In this document: in pieces, positions 20,124 to 30,000 of the stretch | How positions within the stretch are numbered: position 1 is the first letter of the stretch | How the letters are laid out: each line of letters opens with the position of its first letter | Assembly: GCF_002096335.1 (NCBI RefSeq) | Contig: NZ_NCUW01000028.1 | Coordinates: 62,001 to 126,000, forward strand | Length of the DNA: 64,000 nt | Reading direction: 5' to 3' | From: Streptococcus oralis subsp. dentisani | Lineage (GTDB): Bacteria > Bacillota > Bacilli > Lactobacillales > Streptococcaceae | The notes under the pieces: generated by a model | What the model saw: the letters and a program-made list of their open reading frames with translations, nothing else | Databases searched by the model: none | Told to the model about the DNA's origin: nothing | Program-made: the position numbers and the translations under genes

Positions 20124-20788
20124 CTATAGCCTACTCCTCTCACTGTTGCGATTGCTTGCAGCCCTTCTTGTTTGCATTTTTGGCGAATCTGATATACGTA
20201 TTCTGAGATGGAGCGAAGCTGTGTTTCTGAGCTTTCTGGATAAAGCAAGGTATGCAAGCGTTCAGCTGAAAAGGTCTGCTTGGGATTGCTAGCTAGTAAA
20301 TGCAGCAACTTAAACTCTCGCTCTGAAAACTTCAAGACTTTACCAAAACAGGCAACTTCATAGCGCTCTGGATAAAATTGACAAGAAGCAATTTCAGAAT
20401 AGCGCTCCTCACGTCTTTCCTCCCGCCGAAGATGAGCCCTGACACGCGCCAGCAATTCTTTGGTTCCAAAAGGCTTGACAACATAGTCATCTGCTCCGCG
20501 AAAGAGCCCTTCTACTTTGTCCGCCTCCAATTCCTTAGCCGTCAGAAATATAATTGGACACGAAAGATGAGGACGAATGTAGGAACACAACTCAAAACCA
20601 TTAACAGGCTCCATCATCACATCCAGCAGAATCAAGTCATATCCGACAAAATTCGTCAGCTCTAGCTCTTCTATCCGATCAAGCGTCGTTACATCATAAG
20701 CATCGAGCTCTAGGACGTTTTTCACCAGCTTCAAAATGCTCTGGTCGTCATCAACCACCAAAATACGATACTGTCTCATATTTTCCAT
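20090..20788 (-). CDS. OmpR-family response regulator
   Basis: A 232-residue regulator with receiver domain (ILVVDDDQS, phospho-acceptor Asp in LILLDVMM at ~55, switch Thr in FLTAKE, Lys in VVKPF) and a C-terminal winged helix (FSEREFKLLHLLA ... YVYQIRQK ... TVRGVGYRW). It sits 12 bp after the second permease gene. The likely target is the operon's own promoter, where 9-bp direct repeats with an 11-bp period stand in place of a -35. Confidence 0.92.
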   Translation of the reverse strand: MENMRQYRILVVDDDQSILKLVKNVLELDAYDVTTLDRIEELELTNFVGYDLILLDVMMEPVNGFELCSYIRPHLSCPIIFLTAKELEADKVEGLFRGADDYVVKPFGTKELLARVRAHLRREERREERYSEIASCQFYPERYEVACFGKVLKFSEREFKLLHLLASNPKQTFSAERLHTLLYPESSETQLRSISEYVYQIRQKCKQEGLQAIATVRGVGYRWQLEPEISKA

Positions 20789-20800
20789 TATAGCATACCT

Positions 20801-21523
20801 CTAGCGAACATCTCGTTTCAAGGTTAAGAATATAGCAGAACTCCAAACCAAAGCTAACCAGAAAAGCTGTATTCCCAACCCTGATAGATCTATTGACTGC
20901 TGAAGCCCTTCATACTCAAAAAGATTTAGGGTAGCCAGATCGGGCAGGTATTTTGCTTCCTTGATGAACGTTGCCAATAAACGGCTGAGACCAATCAAGA
21001 GAGGAAAGAGCACCGACACCGGCACAACCCAAGATTGAAATAGCAAAGCGAGGCCGGCGGTTAAAAAAGCCAGAAAAAGATTGCTGAGAAGACCAAAAGA
21101 GCTGTAATAAAGGAATTTCCCCAGCAAGGACCAGCTAAAGCTTAGGTCAAATCGAGCCAGCATAACAAAGAAACAGCTACTTATAATGACACTATAGAGA
21201 ACCAAGAGCAGCAAGAACAGAAAAAGGATTTTCCCAGTCAACCAAGCCTTTCTATTTGATACGGTTAGAAAATTCGTTCGCATCCCTGACTTGACAAACT
21301 CCTGGGCAAAATAGAGGGAAGTAAAGATGACGATGACAGGCTGCGCCAGATAGAGGGCATGCAAAGTCTCGCTCAGAGCTTTCGTCTGGCCAACTGCTGT
21401 CTGACTGTAGTCAAGATTCATCAGAAAAAATGGAACGACGACCAGAGCCGCCAAGGCGGCACCAAGAGCGAGATAGTAAGAACGGAACTTAATCCATTCA
21501 CTTCTAAGCAGAGCTTTGATCAT
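20801..21523 (-). CDS. ABC-2 type permease, LanG/LanE-like (second)
   Basis: A 240-residue membrane protein from the ATG at 21523, which overlaps the TGA of the first permease gene by one base (TGATG) and has AGGAGGG 8 bases upstream; the frame stays open further 5' but that part overlaps the neighbour. MIKALLRSEWIKFRSYYLALG and six hydrophobic segments match the BcrB/LanE-G class. With the other permease and the ATPase it should form a transporter removing a membrane-active peptide. Confidence 0.83.
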   Translation of the reverse strand: MIKALLRSEWIKFRSYYLALGAALAALVVVPFFLMNLDYSQTAVGQTKALSETLHALYLAQPVIVIFTSLYFAQEFVKSGMRTNFLTVSNRKAWLTGKILFLFLLLLVLYSVIISSCFFVMLARFDLSFSWSLLGKFLYYSSFGLLSNLFLAFLTAGLALLFQSWVVPVSVLFPLLIGLSRLLATFIKEAKYLPDLATLNLFEYEGLQQSIDLSGLGIQLFWLALVWSSAIFLTLKRDVR

Positions 21524-22311
21524 CAGTAGCGCCCTCCTAAATCCGTCTTCAAAAAGCGCAGAGAGGTCATGCCGCCGATGACTAGGATCCATGCGCCTAG
21601 TATCAACAGCCCTTGCAAGGGATTGTTGACATATTGGGAAGTTGGCGTTGCAGTAAACAACTCTCCAGCTGGCTGTGGCAAATAAGCTCCCCAACTCGTG
21701 TGAGCTGTCAGGTAGTTTCCTAGATTATAGATCTGTGGCACGAGAAAAAGCAGAGGAACTAGCATGGTCCGAGCCAATAAACTTAACAAAAACGAAAGAA
21801 TTCCCAATAGGGTTAGAGATAAGGTTTTCCACAAAATCAGACTCCAAGCTGCCTGATTGAGCAGAATCGGATCAAGCCCTTCCTTTCCTAAAGCCATGTG
21901 CATGACCATATAACTAAAGTAAATTGATAAAAAGCTAGTGGCAAGAGAAAAGCAAGTAAAGGTCATAAGTTTCCCCACAAGCAGCTTCAGGCGGTTATTA
22001 CAGGACAAGAGGCTGGTTCTCAAGCTATGAGACTGAAATTCCATAGCTCCCAAAATTCCGGCTAAAATGACCAAAACCATGCCCGCCATAGAGGCACCGT
22101 TGAGACCCAGATATTCCAGCGGATCAATGGCTTCTGCCAAACCGGGAACCGTCTCAGGTGTGGCATCCAAGCCAATAGACAAATACTGTCGCCCCTCCAG
22201 CCAGGATACGGCAGGTACCAATAGCAGCATGAAGGCCATACTCACTTTGAAAGCCTTGGTTGAACAGATTTTCAACCATTCTGAATGCAATAAGGACATC
22301 GATTCTTTCAT
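21523..22311 (-). CDS. ABC-2 type permease, LanE/LanG-like (first)
   Basis: A 262-residue membrane protein with the typical N terminus LLHSEWLKICSTKAFKVSMAFMLLLVP and about six membrane segments. It starts one base after the ATPase gene stops. It is paired with a similar-size permease, as in LanFEG immunity transporters and their BcrAB-like relatives. No bacteriocin structural gene is adjacent, so this looks like a resistance/detoxification unit and not producer self-immunity. Confidence 0.83.
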   Translation of the reverse strand: MKESMSLLHSEWLKICSTKAFKVSMAFMLLLVPAVSWLEGRQYLSIGLDATPETVPGLAEAIDPLEYLGLNGASMAGMVLVILAGILGAMEFQSHSLRTSLLSCNNRLKLLVGKLMTFTCFSLATSFLSIYFSYMVMHMALGKEGLDPILLNQAAWSLILWKTLSLTLLGILSFLLSLLARTMLVPLLFLVPQIYNLGNYLTAHTSWGAYLPQPAGELFTATPTSQYVNNPLQGLLILGAWILVIGGMTSLRFLKTDLGGRY

Positions 22312-22312
22312 C

Positions 22313-23020
22313 TTAAACCTCCTCTGTCAAGTCAAAGAAGAGATCTTCTAGACTGTCTGAATCTTGCAGCACCTCTTCCAATCGTCCATGCTCAATAATT
22401 CGCCCATGATGAATCAAGACCACATCATCTGTCACCATTTGTACCTCTGACAGGATATGGGAGGATAGAAGTACCGTTTTCCCTAAATCAGCCTGCTGAC
22501 GGATGAACTTTCTAAACCACTTGATCCCACTTGGATCCAGTCCATTGGTCGGCTCATCTAATATAAGAAACTGAGGATCACCCAGCAAAGCTGCTGCCAG
22601 ACCCAGTCGCTGACCTTCCCCCAGAGACAGACTTGACAAGAGGTCCTTCTTCTTATGAGCGATTCCTGTCATCTCCAAGACCTCATCAATCCGAGACTTG
22701 GGAATAGCATTACTCGCCGCAATAATCCTCAAGTGGTCATAGACCTTTCGATTTGGCAGACCGCCAATGCCGTCAAAAGCTGCACCTACCGTTCTGAGCG
22801 GATAAGTCATTGACTGATAGGTTTGCCCATCAAAAGTCGCCGTCCCTGCTGTCGCCCGATCTAACCCTAAGAGAATCCTCAAGGTCGAGCTCTTGCCAGC
22901 ACCATTTGGGCCCAGAAAAGCTGTAATCCGACCACTTCTAGCTGTAAAAGAAATATCTTTTAAAATCTGCTTGCTGCCATGCTTTTTGCAGACTCCTTCT
23001 ATTTTCACCATATGTTCCAT
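22313..23020 (-). CDS. ABC transporter ATP-binding protein, LanF/BcrA-like
   Basis: A 235-residue ATPase: Walker A GPNGAGKSS (~35-43), signature LSLGEGQRLGLA, Walker B FLILDEPTNGLDPSG and a C-terminal regulatory helix. The start MEHMVKIEGVCKK at 23020 has AAAGGAG 8 bases upstream, so an in-frame ATG 13 codons earlier is not used. First gene of the five-gene minus-strand operon. Role: energises the two permeases, probably against lantibiotic-like or other membrane-active peptides. Confidence 0.88.
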   Translation of the reverse strand: MEHMVKIEGVCKKHGSKQILKDISFTARSGRITAFLGPNGAGKSSTLRILLGLDRATAGTATFDGQTYQSMTYPLRTVGAAFDGIGGLPNRKVYDHLRIIAASNAIPKSRIDEVLEMTGIAHKKKDLLSSLSLGEGQRLGLAAALLGDPQFLILDEPTNGLDPSGIKWFRKFIRQQADLGKTVLLSSHILSEVQMVTDDVVLIHHGRIIEHGRLEEVLQDSDSLEDLFFDLTEEV

Positions 23021-23048
23021 ACTGAACTCCTTTATCTTTATTTTTTCC

Positions 23049-23081
23049 AGTATACCCAATCTAGTTCAGAATTAGTTCAGA
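23049..23081 (-). promoter_or_regulatory. Promoter and response-regulator direct repeats of the ABC/TCS operon
   Basis: The minus strand carries a -10 TATACT (23054-23049). At the -35 position the 9-mer TCTGAACTA occurs twice (23081-23073 and 23070-23062), period 11 bp, one helical turn. OmpR-family regulators bind just such direct repeats and replace a missing -35. No consensus -35 is present. Confidence 0.6.
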
Positions 23082-23247
23082 GATCAAGCAGAAATTCTAA
23101 AAGTTGACTCCACCTTTCAAAAGTCGCTCTAGCTTCATTAGAAAGAACTCAGTTTTTCTTTATAATTCTGCGGGTTTTGTATGGAGACTTTGTTATAACG
23201 CTAGTCTCAAAAAGTCATTTGTCAAACTCCATCAAGAGCTGGCTTTA

Positions 23248-23256
23248 TGTTATAAT
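23248..23256 (+). promoter_or_regulatory. Extended -10 promoter of luxS
   Basis: TGTTATAAT (TGnTATAAT) lies 27 bp before the luxS ATG, with a weak -35. GAAAGGAACG then serves as ribosome-binding site. Confidence 0.65.
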
Positions 23257-23283
23257 GAAAGAAGAAAACTGAAAGGAACGACC

Positions 23284-23766
23284 ATGTCAAAAGAAGTTAT
23301 TGTTGAAAGTTTTGAACTTGACCACACTATTGTTAAAGCACCCTATGTTCGCTTGATTGGGGAAGAAACAGGGCCAAAGGGAGATGTCATCTCCAATTTT
23401 GATATTCGTTTGGTGCAACCAAATGAAGACTCTATCCCATCCGCTGGTCTTCACACTATCGAGCACCTCTTGGCTAAACTCATCCGTACCCGCATTGACG
23501 GCATGATTGACTGTTCACCCTTCGGCTGCCGTACTGGTTTCCACATGATTATGTGGGGGCGTCATACCAGCGCTGAGATTGCAGCCGTTATCAAGGATTC
23601 ACTCAAGGAAATTGCTGAGACCACTACTTGGGAAGATGTCCCCGGAACAACCATCGAATCTTGCGGAAACTACAAGGACCACAGCCTCTTTTCTGCTAAA
23701 GAATGGGCTAAACTCATCCTGAAACAAGGTATTTCAGATGATGCCTTTGAGCGTCATGTCATCTAA
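23284..23766 (+). CDS. luxS: S-ribosylhomocysteine lyase LuxS
   Basis: A 160-residue enzyme that splits S-ribosylhomocysteine into homocysteine and DPD, the precursor of AI-2, completing the activated methyl cycle. The [12 protein letters not shown] motif (zinc ligands His, His and catalytic Glu) and the Cys ligand in CGNYKDHS are intact, as is the catalytic Cys in [10 protein letters not shown]. The ATG at 23284 fits the known length; a longer open frame upstream lacks homology. Convergent with clpL, as in pneumococcus. Confidence 0.97.
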   Translation: MSKEVIVESFELDHTIVKAPYVRLIGEETGPKGDVISNFDIRLVQPNEDSIPSAGLHTIEHLLAKLIRTRIDGMIDCSPFGCRTGFHMIMWGRHTSAEIAAVIKDSLKEIAETTTWEDVPGTTIESCGNYKDHSLFSAKEWAKLILKQGISDDAFERHVI

Positions 23767-23771
23767 ATGCA

Positions 23772-23800
23772 AAAGAACCAGTTACAATAACTGGTTCTTT
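23772..23800. terminator. Bidirectional luxS/clpL terminator
   Basis: AAAGAACCAGTTA and TAACTGGTTCTTT form a perfect 13-bp stem with a CAA loop and T-runs on both strands, centred between the convergent genes. Confidence 0.9.
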
Positions 23801-23820
23801 TTTATTCTCAAAATCTTGAG

Positions 23821-25926
23821 TTAGGCTTTCTCACGAATGACCAAAACGCCATCTTCCATATCTGCTTCTAGGTGTTTGGCATCTAGGTGATCCAAGTGGA
23901 AGTCTGTCACCTTATCACGAATTTGTTGTTCAACCACACGGCGGAGTGGACGAACACCCATGACTTCGTCATAACCTTCTTCTGTGATAAAGTCCTTAGC
24001 TGCTTGGCTAACTTCAAGGTCGATTCCTTTCTTAGCCAAGGTTTGGTTGACTTCAGCCAACATCAAGTCCACAATCTTAGAAAGGTCTTCCTTATTCAAG
24101 TGTGAGAACTCGATAACTGCGTTAAAGCGGTTAAGGAACTCTGGACGGAAGTATGGTTTCAAACGATCCATTAATTCTGGTTTGTCTGCATCTTCCATCA
24201 AGTTAGCTTCATAGCCAAATCCAGCATTTGATGTTGCGATAATGACAGTGTTTTTGAAGTTCACGGTATTTCCTTGACCATCAGTTAAACGACCGTCATC
24301 CAAGACTTGGAGGAGAAGGGTAATTACTTGAGGATCAGCCTTTTCAATTTCGTCCAAGAGAATGATAGAGTAAGGATTGCGACGAACTCGTTCTGTCAAG
24401 GTATTGCTATTGTCATCATACCCCACATAACCTGCTGTTGTACCGATTAACTTAGAAACAGCTGTGCGGTCACTGTATTCAGACATATCCAAGCGGATAA
24501 TCGCATCCTTAGTCCCAAACATATCGAGCGCCAATTGCTTAGCAAGCTCCGTCTTACCAACCCCAGTAGGACCTACGAAGAGGAAGCTACCGATTGGGCG
24601 ATTGCCTTCATCAAAACCAGCACGGTTACGACGGATAGCGCGAGCCACTGCTTCTACTGCCTTATCTTGGCCGATTACCTTGTGTTCCAAGCGATGGGCC
24701 ATATCTTTCAAACGTTCGATGTCTGACGCTCCCATTTGTGATACTGGAATACCTGTCATTCGTTCTACAGATTCGGCCACATCATTGACAGTGGCAGTCA
24801 CTTTCATATCTTCTGTGTGGTTTTCAACTTTTTTCTCCAATTCTGCAATGCGTGTTTTGGCATTGAGAGCTGCTTCAAAGTCTTCTGCCTCAACTGCTTT
24901 TTCTTGCTTGTCTTTTTCTGCCTCAATTTCACGTTCAACAGCATGAACATCTGTTACTGGATGTTGAGCTGCCAAGTGAGCTGCCGTTACATCGACAAGG
25001 TCGATAGCCTTATCTGGCAAACTACGTTGAGGAATATATTGGATCGAATAATCCACTGCTGCTTTCAAGACTTCATCTGGCAAGATGACATTGTGGTGTT
25101 GTTGATAGAGGTCACGAATCCCTTGAAGGATTTTAAAGGTATCCTCTGCTGAAGGAGCATTGACCTTGACTTCGTTGAAGCGACGAGCAAGAGCTGCATT
25201 CTTCAAGATAGTGTTACGGTATTCGTCTTGAGTTGTCGCTCCAATAACGGTCAACTCACCACGGGAGAGAGCTGGCTTGAGAATGTCCGCAAGCCCTTTA
25301 GAACCACTGTCTCCACCAGTGCTACCAGCACCGAGGATTTGGTGAATTTCATCAAAGAAGAGGATAATATTTCCTGCTTCTTTCACTTCATTGACTAAGT
25401 TTTGAACGTTTTCTTCAAAGCTACCACGGTATTGAGTACCAGCCTCAAGACCTGAGATATCTATGGAAATGATTTCCTTATTCTTAATAGCAGCTGGAAC
25501 ATCTCCGTTCACAATGGCTTGCGCTAGTCCTTCAACAACTGCTGTCTTACCAACACCTGCATCTCCGACCAGAACAGGATTATTTTTCGTACGACGTGAG
25601 AGGATTTCAGATGTTTCTTGAATTTCCTTGTTTCGTCCGATAACAGGATCCAACTTACCCTCACGAGCTTCCGCTGTCAAGTTACGACCTAGTTTAGCAA
25701 GGACTCCGTCTTGTTTCATACCTGAAGCGTGTTGTTGCATTTGCGCATCAGATTCTGCATTTCCTGGTAATTTCCCAGTTGCACGATACTGAGCAAATTC
25801 CTCAGGTGTCACTTCTCGTCCATTAATCAAGTAGCGACGGTTTTCAGAACTGTATCCTCGCATACCACCCATCAATTGGTTAAATAAATCATCCATGTTG
25901 TTAAAGTTATTAAAGTTGTTGTTCAT
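23821..25926 (-). CDS. clpL: ClpL, AAA+ ATPase/chaperone of the Clp family
   Basis: A 701-residue class I Clp/Hsp100 ATPase. Two AAA+ modules have Walker [14 protein letters not shown] (~120) and [13 protein letters not shown] (~440), and a coiled middle domain sits between (~330-370). The N terminus is short, Asn- and Gly-rich ([18 protein letters not shown]), with no double Clp_N repeat; that and the length identify ClpL, not ClpC or ClpE. It is a heat-inducible chaperone linked to thermotolerance and antibiotic tolerance in streptococci. GAGGTAAAGAAT precedes the ATG. Confidence 0.93.
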   Translation of the reverse strand: MNNNFNNFNNMDDLFNQLMGGMRGYSSENRRYLINGREVTPEEFAQYRATGKLPGNAESDAQMQQHASGMKQDGVLAKLGRNLTAEAREGKLDPVIGRNKEIQETSEILSRRTKNNPVLVGDAGVGKTAVVEGLAQAIVNGDVPAAIKNKEIISIDISGLEAGTQYRGSFEENVQNLVNEVKEAGNIILFFDEIHQILGAGSTGGDSGSKGLADILKPALSRGELTVIGATTQDEYRNTILKNAALARRFNEVKVNAPSAEDTFKILQGIRDLYQQHHNVILPDEVLKAAVDYSIQYIPQRSLPDKAIDLVDVTAAHLAAQHPVTDVHAVEREIEAEKDKQEKAVEAEDFEAALNAKTRIAELEKKVENHTEDMKVTATVNDVAESVERMTGIPVSQMGASDIERLKDMAHRLEHKVIGQDKAVEAVARAIRRNRAGFDEGNRPIGSFLFVGPTGVGKTELAKQLALDMFGTKDAIIRLDMSEYSDRTAVSKLIGTTAGYVGYDDNSNTLTERVRRNPYSIILLDEIEKADPQVITLLLQVLDDGRLTDGQGNTVNFKNTVIIATSNAGFGYEANLMEDADKPELMDRLKPYFRPEFLNRFNAVIEFSHLNKEDLSKIVDLMLAEVNQTLAKKGIDLEVSQAAKDFITEEGYDEVMGVRPLRRVVEQQIRDKVTDFHLDHLDAKHLEADMEDGVLVIREKA

Positions 25927-25968
25927 ATTCTTTACCTCGTTTATTGTTTATTATTTGCGATCTCTGAT

Positions 25969-25985
25969 ATTGACTATCTTTGACC
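25969..25985 (-). promoter_or_regulatory. CtsR-type operator near clpL start
   Basis: The minus strand reads GGTCAAA-GAT-AGTCAAT, matching the CtsR heptad repeat RGTCAAA-NAN-RGTCAAA with two mismatches (T for A at the third spacer base, T for the last A). It lies about 45 bp before the clpL ATG, downstream of a short ORF, so there may be a second, proximal promoter here. Confidence 0.65.
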
Positions 25986-26009
25986 TTTGTTTTAAAAAAT
26001 TTAGACTAG

Positions 26010-26099
26010 CTATCTAGCTACTCTACGTATAATTTCTGGTTTTTCTTTTTTAAATAAGCCTTTTATCATCTTCTTTTCAAAGTCTGTTAGATTAAACAT
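26010..26099 (-). CDS. Possible 29-aa leader ORF upstream of clpL
   Basis: MFNLTDFEKKMIKGLFKKEKPEIIRRVAR-stop (29 residues) begins at the ATG at 26099 with a good purine-rich GAAAGGGGTGAGG just upstream. It is highly basic and amphipathic. It lies inside the putative long 5' leader of clpL, between the distal promoter and the CtsR box. It could be a real small protein, a regulatory leader peptide, or chance; I know of no family. Conservation in other streptococci would decide. Confidence 0.45.
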   Translation of the reverse strand: MFNLTDFEKKMIKGLFKKEKPEIIRRVAR

Positions 26100-26132
26100 A
26101 GGCCTCACCCCTTTCTAGGGTATCTATCGTAC

Positions 26133-26160
26133 ATTTTCAAGAAATAGAATCATTGAAAAT
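26133..26160 (-). repeat. Inverted repeat in clpL leader
   Basis: ATTTTCAA and TTGAAAAT are perfect 8-bp arms separated by 12 bases, between the distal promoter and the small ORF. There is no T-run, so it is not an obvious terminator. Confidence 0.5.
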
Positions 26161-26196
26161 GAAGTTTTCTAAGGAATTCATTTTCCTTATGTTTCT

Positions 26197-26238
26197 ACTA
26201 TATCACATTGGTCAGTAAAAGTCAATAACTTTTTGACC
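26197..26238 (-). promoter_or_regulatory. Distal clpL promoter with CtsR-like operator
   Basis: On the minus strand: -35 TTGACT (26225-26220), 17-bp spacer, -10 TATAGT (26202-26197). The plus strand across it reads GGTCAGT-AAA-AGTCAAT (26210-26226), a CtsR-like heptad pair overlapping the -35 and spacer, and a further GGTCAAA half-site is at 26238-26232. Repressor binding would block polymerase. This sits about 270 bp from clpL. Confidence 0.6.
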
Positions 26239-26277
26239 AAATTTAACTATTTTTTAAAAGAATTTTCAAAGACGCAA

Positions 26278-26302
26278 AAAGCCAGTCATATCGACTGGCT
26301 TT
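26278..26302 (-). terminator. pflB terminator
   Basis: AAAGCCAGT and ACTGGCTTT form a 9-bp stem with a 7-base loop; the minus strand continues TTGCG after the T-run. It lies 20 bp past the pflB stop. Confidence 0.85.
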
Positions 26303-26322
26303 CTTTCCATTCTAATTGAATC

Positions 26323-28638
26323 TTAGCTCAATGCGTCATCCATTGAAAGAACTTCGTGGAAGACACGTTGTGTCAATTCAGTTTTTTGTTCTGGAGTGAG
26401 GTATTTGGTGTTTACACAGTATCCAGAGATACGTACGATAACGTCTTCACCTGACATGATCTTTTCGTAAACATCGTTCAAGTCCATAACGTTCAAGTTA
26501 ACGTGTTGTCCACCGTTTTCGAAGTAACCATCAAGAATTGTTACCAAGTTATCAACTTGTTCGTCACGAGTCTTACCAAGAGCGCGTGGTGAAACTTGAG
26601 TTGTCAATGAGATACCGTCAGCTGCGTAACCAAAGTCAAGGCTAGCAAGTGAGTTCAAGTTTTGCAACCATCCACCTTTAGCTTTGTTAGATGGGTTCGC
26701 ACCTGGTGAGAAGAATTCAAGTTTAGACAAGTTCACTGAACCATCTTCGTTGAGGTATACACCTTTGTGAACTGGTGAGTTACCAGTTTGTTTAGAGTAT
26801 GCAACGTTAGATGTGATTGTCAAAAGTGATACGGTAGCTTCTGCGTCTTTGTAAAGTTTGTGGCTACGTAGACGAGTTGTGTAAGCTTCGATCAACCATT
26901 CTGCCAATTCGTTTGAACGTGGGTCATCTTCACCCCAACGTGGGTATTCACCGATTGTTTCGTAATCGTAGATGTAGCCATCTTCGTCACGGATTGGTTT
27001 AACTGTAGCGTATTTAATAGCTGACAATGTATCAACAGTGTTCGCAAATCCACAGATACCGAATCCCATGTTGGCACGTTGTTTAGTTGGCAAGAAGGCC
27101 ATTTGAACAGCTTCGTAGTTGTACTTATCAGTCATGTAGTGGATGATATTCAAAGCATCTACGTAAGTGTCAGTCAACCAGTCAAGAGATTTTTCAAAGT
27201 TGGCTTTAACTGATTCAAATTCAAGAACTTCATCACGGATAGGATCGATGTCAAATACCTTGTAGTCTTTGTGAACATCATCGTAACCACCGTTCAAACC
27301 AGTAAGAAGGGCTTTAAGAACGTTTACGCGAGCACCGAAGTACTGAATGTTGTGGCGTTGATCTTCATTTTCTGGGTCAAGTGGTGATACACAGCATGAG
27401 ATACAGCTCATTTCTCCATATCCGTCTTTAGCCATTGTTGTTACACCTTCGTATTGGATAGAAGAGTGCTTGTGGCTCATATGCATACAGTAGCGACGGA
27501 AGTTGTATGGCAATTTGTCAGTCCAAAGAACTGTCAAGTTTGGTTCTGGTGAGTTACCGATATTGTCAAGAGTGTTCAAGAAACGGTAGTCCATCTTAGT
27601 AACACGGTGACGACCATCGTTACCCATACCAGCCATAGAAGTTGTGATGAAAGTTGGGTCACCTGAGTACAATTGGTCATAAGCTTTTGTACGAGCAAAT
27701 TTAACTGTACGAAGTTTCATAACGAAATCATCAACGAATTCTTGGATTTCTGATTCAGTAAATGTACCACGAGCAAGGTCACGTTCTGCAAAGATGTCAA
27801 GTACGATTGGTACACGTCCTAGAGATGTGGCAGCACCGTTAATAACACGGCAGACAGCCATGAAGGCGATATTCACCCATTGGATTGCTTCTTTAACGTT
27901 CATCGCTGGTTTACGAACATCCACTCCGTAAAGATCACCCAAGCGAACAACTTGTTGCAATGCTTGGTATTGAAGGTTTACTTCTTCACGAAGACGGATT
28001 GTTTCTTCATCAATTTCTTTGATTGCATTCCAGTCGTTTACTTTTTCTTGCATCAAGTAGTCTGCACCATAGAGAGCGAGACGTGCGTAAACACCGATGA
28101 TACGTCCACGTGAGTAGGCATCTGGAAGACCAGTTACAGTGTGAGCGTGACGAGCACGACGGATGTTTGAAGTGTAGGCACGGAAGATACCGTCGTTAAC
28201 CGTTGTTACATATTTAGTGAAGATTTCGTGAACAGCTGGATCTGGTTCGTATCCATTTTCTTTCAAAGTAGTTTCAGCCATACGGATACCACCTTTTGGC
28301 ATGAAGTTCAATTTGAAGAGTTCATCATTTTGGATACCGAAGATCAATTCGTTTTCTTTGTCGATAAATCCAGCAGGAATATCAGCAATAGATGTTGGAC
28401 GAGTGTCCATTGGGAAACGAGTTTCTTCGTAGTGAGCCTTCGTTTCTTCTACAATCTTTTTGATGTGAAGTGAACGTTCTGTTGGTCCTGCAAGGAAACT
28501 TTCATCACCATCATAAGGTGTGTAGTTAGCTTGAACGAAGCGAGAAATACTTGCTTTTTCTTTCCAATCTACGCCTTTGAAGCCTTCCCAAGCTTTATCA
28601 AAAATATCTTGTGCTTCAACAACTGTCTTAACAACCAT
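26323..28638 (-). CDS. pflB: Pyruvate formate-lyase (formate acetyltransferase)
   Basis: A 771-residue glycyl-radical enzyme converting pyruvate and CoA to acetyl-CoA and formate, the main mixed-acid route in streptococci. The adjacent active-site cysteines are in [14 protein letters not shown] (~408-421), and the radical glycine is in [10 protein letters not shown] near the C terminus (~737). The ATG at 28638 ([10 protein letters not shown]) fits the usual length and has GAGGACATTAAC upstream; twelve extra in-frame codons upstream are rejected. The activase gene is not in this window. Confidence 0.96.
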   Translation of the reverse strand: MVVKTVVEAQDIFDKAWEGFKGVDWKEKASISRFVQANYTPYDGDESFLAGPTERSLHIKKIVEETKAHYEETRFPMDTRPTSIADIPAGFIDKENELIFGIQNDELFKLNFMPKGGIRMAETTLKENGYEPDPAVHEIFTKYVTTVNDGIFRAYTSNIRRARHAHTVTGLPDAYSRGRIIGVYARLALYGADYLMQEKVNDWNAIKEIDEETIRLREEVNLQYQALQQVVRLGDLYGVDVRKPAMNVKEAIQWVNIAFMAVCRVINGAATSLGRVPIVLDIFAERDLARGTFTESEIQEFVDDFVMKLRTVKFARTKAYDQLYSGDPTFITTSMAGMGNDGRHRVTKMDYRFLNTLDNIGNSPEPNLTVLWTDKLPYNFRRYCMHMSHKHSSIQYEGVTTMAKDGYGEMSCISCCVSPLDPENEDQRHNIQYFGARVNVLKALLTGLNGGYDDVHKDYKVFDIDPIRDEVLEFESVKANFEKSLDWLTDTYVDALNIIHYMTDKYNYEAVQMAFLPTKQRANMGFGICGFANTVDTLSAIKYATVKPIRDEDGYIYDYETIGEYPRWGEDDPRSNELAEWLIEAYTTRLRSHKLYKDAEATVSLLTITSNVAYSKQTGNSPVHKGVYLNEDGSVNLSKLEFFSPGANPSNKAKGGWLQNLNSLASLDFGYAADGISLTTQVSPRALGKTRDEQVDNLVTILDGYFENGGQHVNLNVMDLNDVYEKIMSGEDVIVRISGYCVNTKYLTPEQKTELTQRVFHEVLSMDDALS

Positions 28639-28663
28639 GTTAATGTCCTCATTTTTCTTTCTA

Positions 28664-28681
28664 GTAACAGTCATCTGTTAC
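28664..28681. promoter_or_regulatory. Palindrome in pflB leader
   Basis: GTAACAG-TCAT-CTGTTAC is a perfect 7-bp inverted repeat 26 bp upstream of the pflB ATG, just downstream of a -10-like TATACT (28699-28694). It may be a repressor site or mRNA hairpin near the ribosome site; no regulator is identified. Confidence 0.4.
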
Positions 28682-28874
28682 ATTCATGAGTCAAGTATAC
28701 CATACAGTAACCGATTTCAACAAGTGATATACGGCTTTTTTGTTGCTTTCTTTTCTAATACAGTCTGTTATTTGGCACTATCTGTATTATATATTTGAAA
28801 GTAGGATTACTCTTTTCCATTTTTTCAGAAAAAAAGGTATAATGAATAAAAAATGACATTAGAAAGGAAGCTAA

Positions 28875-29936
28875 ATGCTCATATTTCCATTGATTAATGA
28901 TTTGTCCAGAAAAATCATCCATATCGACATGGATGCCTTTTTTGCCGCGGTGGAAATAAGAGACAATCCTAAGTTAAAAGGAAAACCTGTCATCATTGGA
29001 AGTGACCCTAGACAAACAGGCGGACGGGGTGTTGTTTCTACTTGTAGCTACGAGGCACGGGCCTTTGGTATTCACTCTGCCATGAGTTCTAAAGAAGCTT
29101 ATGAGCGTTGTCCCCAAGCCGTCTTTATCTCCGGAAATTATGAAAAGTATAAGGCAGTGGGACTTCAGATTCGAGCTATTTTTAAACGGTACACTGATTT
29201 GATTGAACCCATGAGTATCGACGAAGCCTACTTGGATGTGACAGAAAATAAACTCGGCATCAAGTCAGCTGTCAAAATAGCCCAATTGATTCAACAAGAT
29301 ATCTGGCAGGAACTACACCTGACTGCTTCTGCTGGCGTTTCCTATAATAAATTCTTAGCTAAAATGGCCAGTGATTATCAGAAGCCGCATGGTTTGACAG
29401 TAATTCTACCTGACCAAGCCCAAGAATTTCTCAAACAAATGGATATTGCTAAATTTTACGGTGTGGGCAAAAAAACAGTTGAACGCCTTCATGAAATGGG
29501 CATTTATACTGGTGCAGACTTATTGGACGTCTCAGAAGTCACTTTAATCGATCGGTTTGGCAGACTCGGTTTTGATCTTTATCGAAAGGCTCGTGGTATT
29601 CACAATTCTCCAGTCAAGTCCAATCGCATTCGTAAGTCTATTGGCAAGGAGAAAACTTATGGTAAGATTCTCCAGGCTGAAGAAGACATCAAAAAAGAGC
29701 TGACTCTTCTCTCTGAAAAAGTAGCTCACAATCTCAACAAGCAGGACAAAGCTGGAAAAATCATTATCCTAAAAATACGATATGCTGACTTCTCCACTCT
29801 GACTAGGCGAAAAAGCCTCCCACAAGCAACACAGGACGCTAGTCAGATTTCTCAAACTGCCCTTCAACTCTACGAAGAACTAGCTGAAAAAGAAAAAGGC
29901 GTTCGTTTACTAGGAATCACAGTAACAGGATTTTAA
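28875..29936 (+). CDS. dinB: DNA polymerase IV (DinB, Y-family)
   Basis: A 353-residue translesion polymerase. [10 protein letters not shown] (~20-29) and [10 protein letters not shown] (~115-124) hold the catalytic acidic residues; a helix-hairpin-helix region ([18 protein letters not shown]) and a little-finger domain follow. It lacks a clear C-terminal beta-clamp QLxLF peptide, ending [12 protein letters not shown]. Divergent from pflB; AAAGGAAG lies before the ATG and a TATAAT (28842-28847 region) about 30 bp upstream. No LexA-type box was seen. Confidence 0.93.
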   Translation: MLIFPLINDLSRKIIHIDMDAFFAAVEIRDNPKLKGKPVIIGSDPRQTGGRGVVSTCSYEARAFGIHSAMSSKEAYERCPQAVFISGNYEKYKAVGLQIRAIFKRYTDLIEPMSIDEAYLDVTENKLGIKSAVKIAQLIQQDIWQELHLTASAGVSYNKFLAKMASDYQKPHGLTVILPDQAQEFLKQMDIAKFYGVGKKTVERLHEMGIYTGADLLDVSEVTLIDRFGRLGFDLYRKARGIHNSPVKSNRIRKSIGKEKTYGKILQAEEDIKKELTLLSEKVAHNLNKQDKAGKIIILKIRYADFSTLTRRKSLPQATQDASQISQTALQLYEELAEKEKGVRLLGITVTGF

Positions 29937-29970
29937 ACCCTTGAGGGGAGTTTCATTAGTTTGAATCAAA

Positions 29971-30000
29971 TGAGGTTGGAACAACAGTGTTTCAGCCTCA
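29971..30000 (+). terminator. dinB terminator
   Basis: TGAGGTTGGAAC pairs with GTTTCAGCCTCA (one G-U and one mismatch) around a 6-base loop, followed by TTCTGTTTT. Confidence 0.7.

Noticed and set aside
21524..21694. 57-codon N-terminal extension of the second ABC permease
   Set aside because: Overlaps the first permease gene in another frame; the ATG at 21523 has AGGAGGG and the normal permease N terminus.
23104..23283. 60-codon N-terminal extension of luxS
   Set aside because: LuxS is ~160 residues; the extension contains the luxS promoter and ribosome site and has no homology to LuxS.
24464..24946. 160-codon plus-strand frame inside clpL
   Set aside because: Ser/Arg/Ala-rich antisense shadow of a conserved AAA+ gene; no ribosome site.
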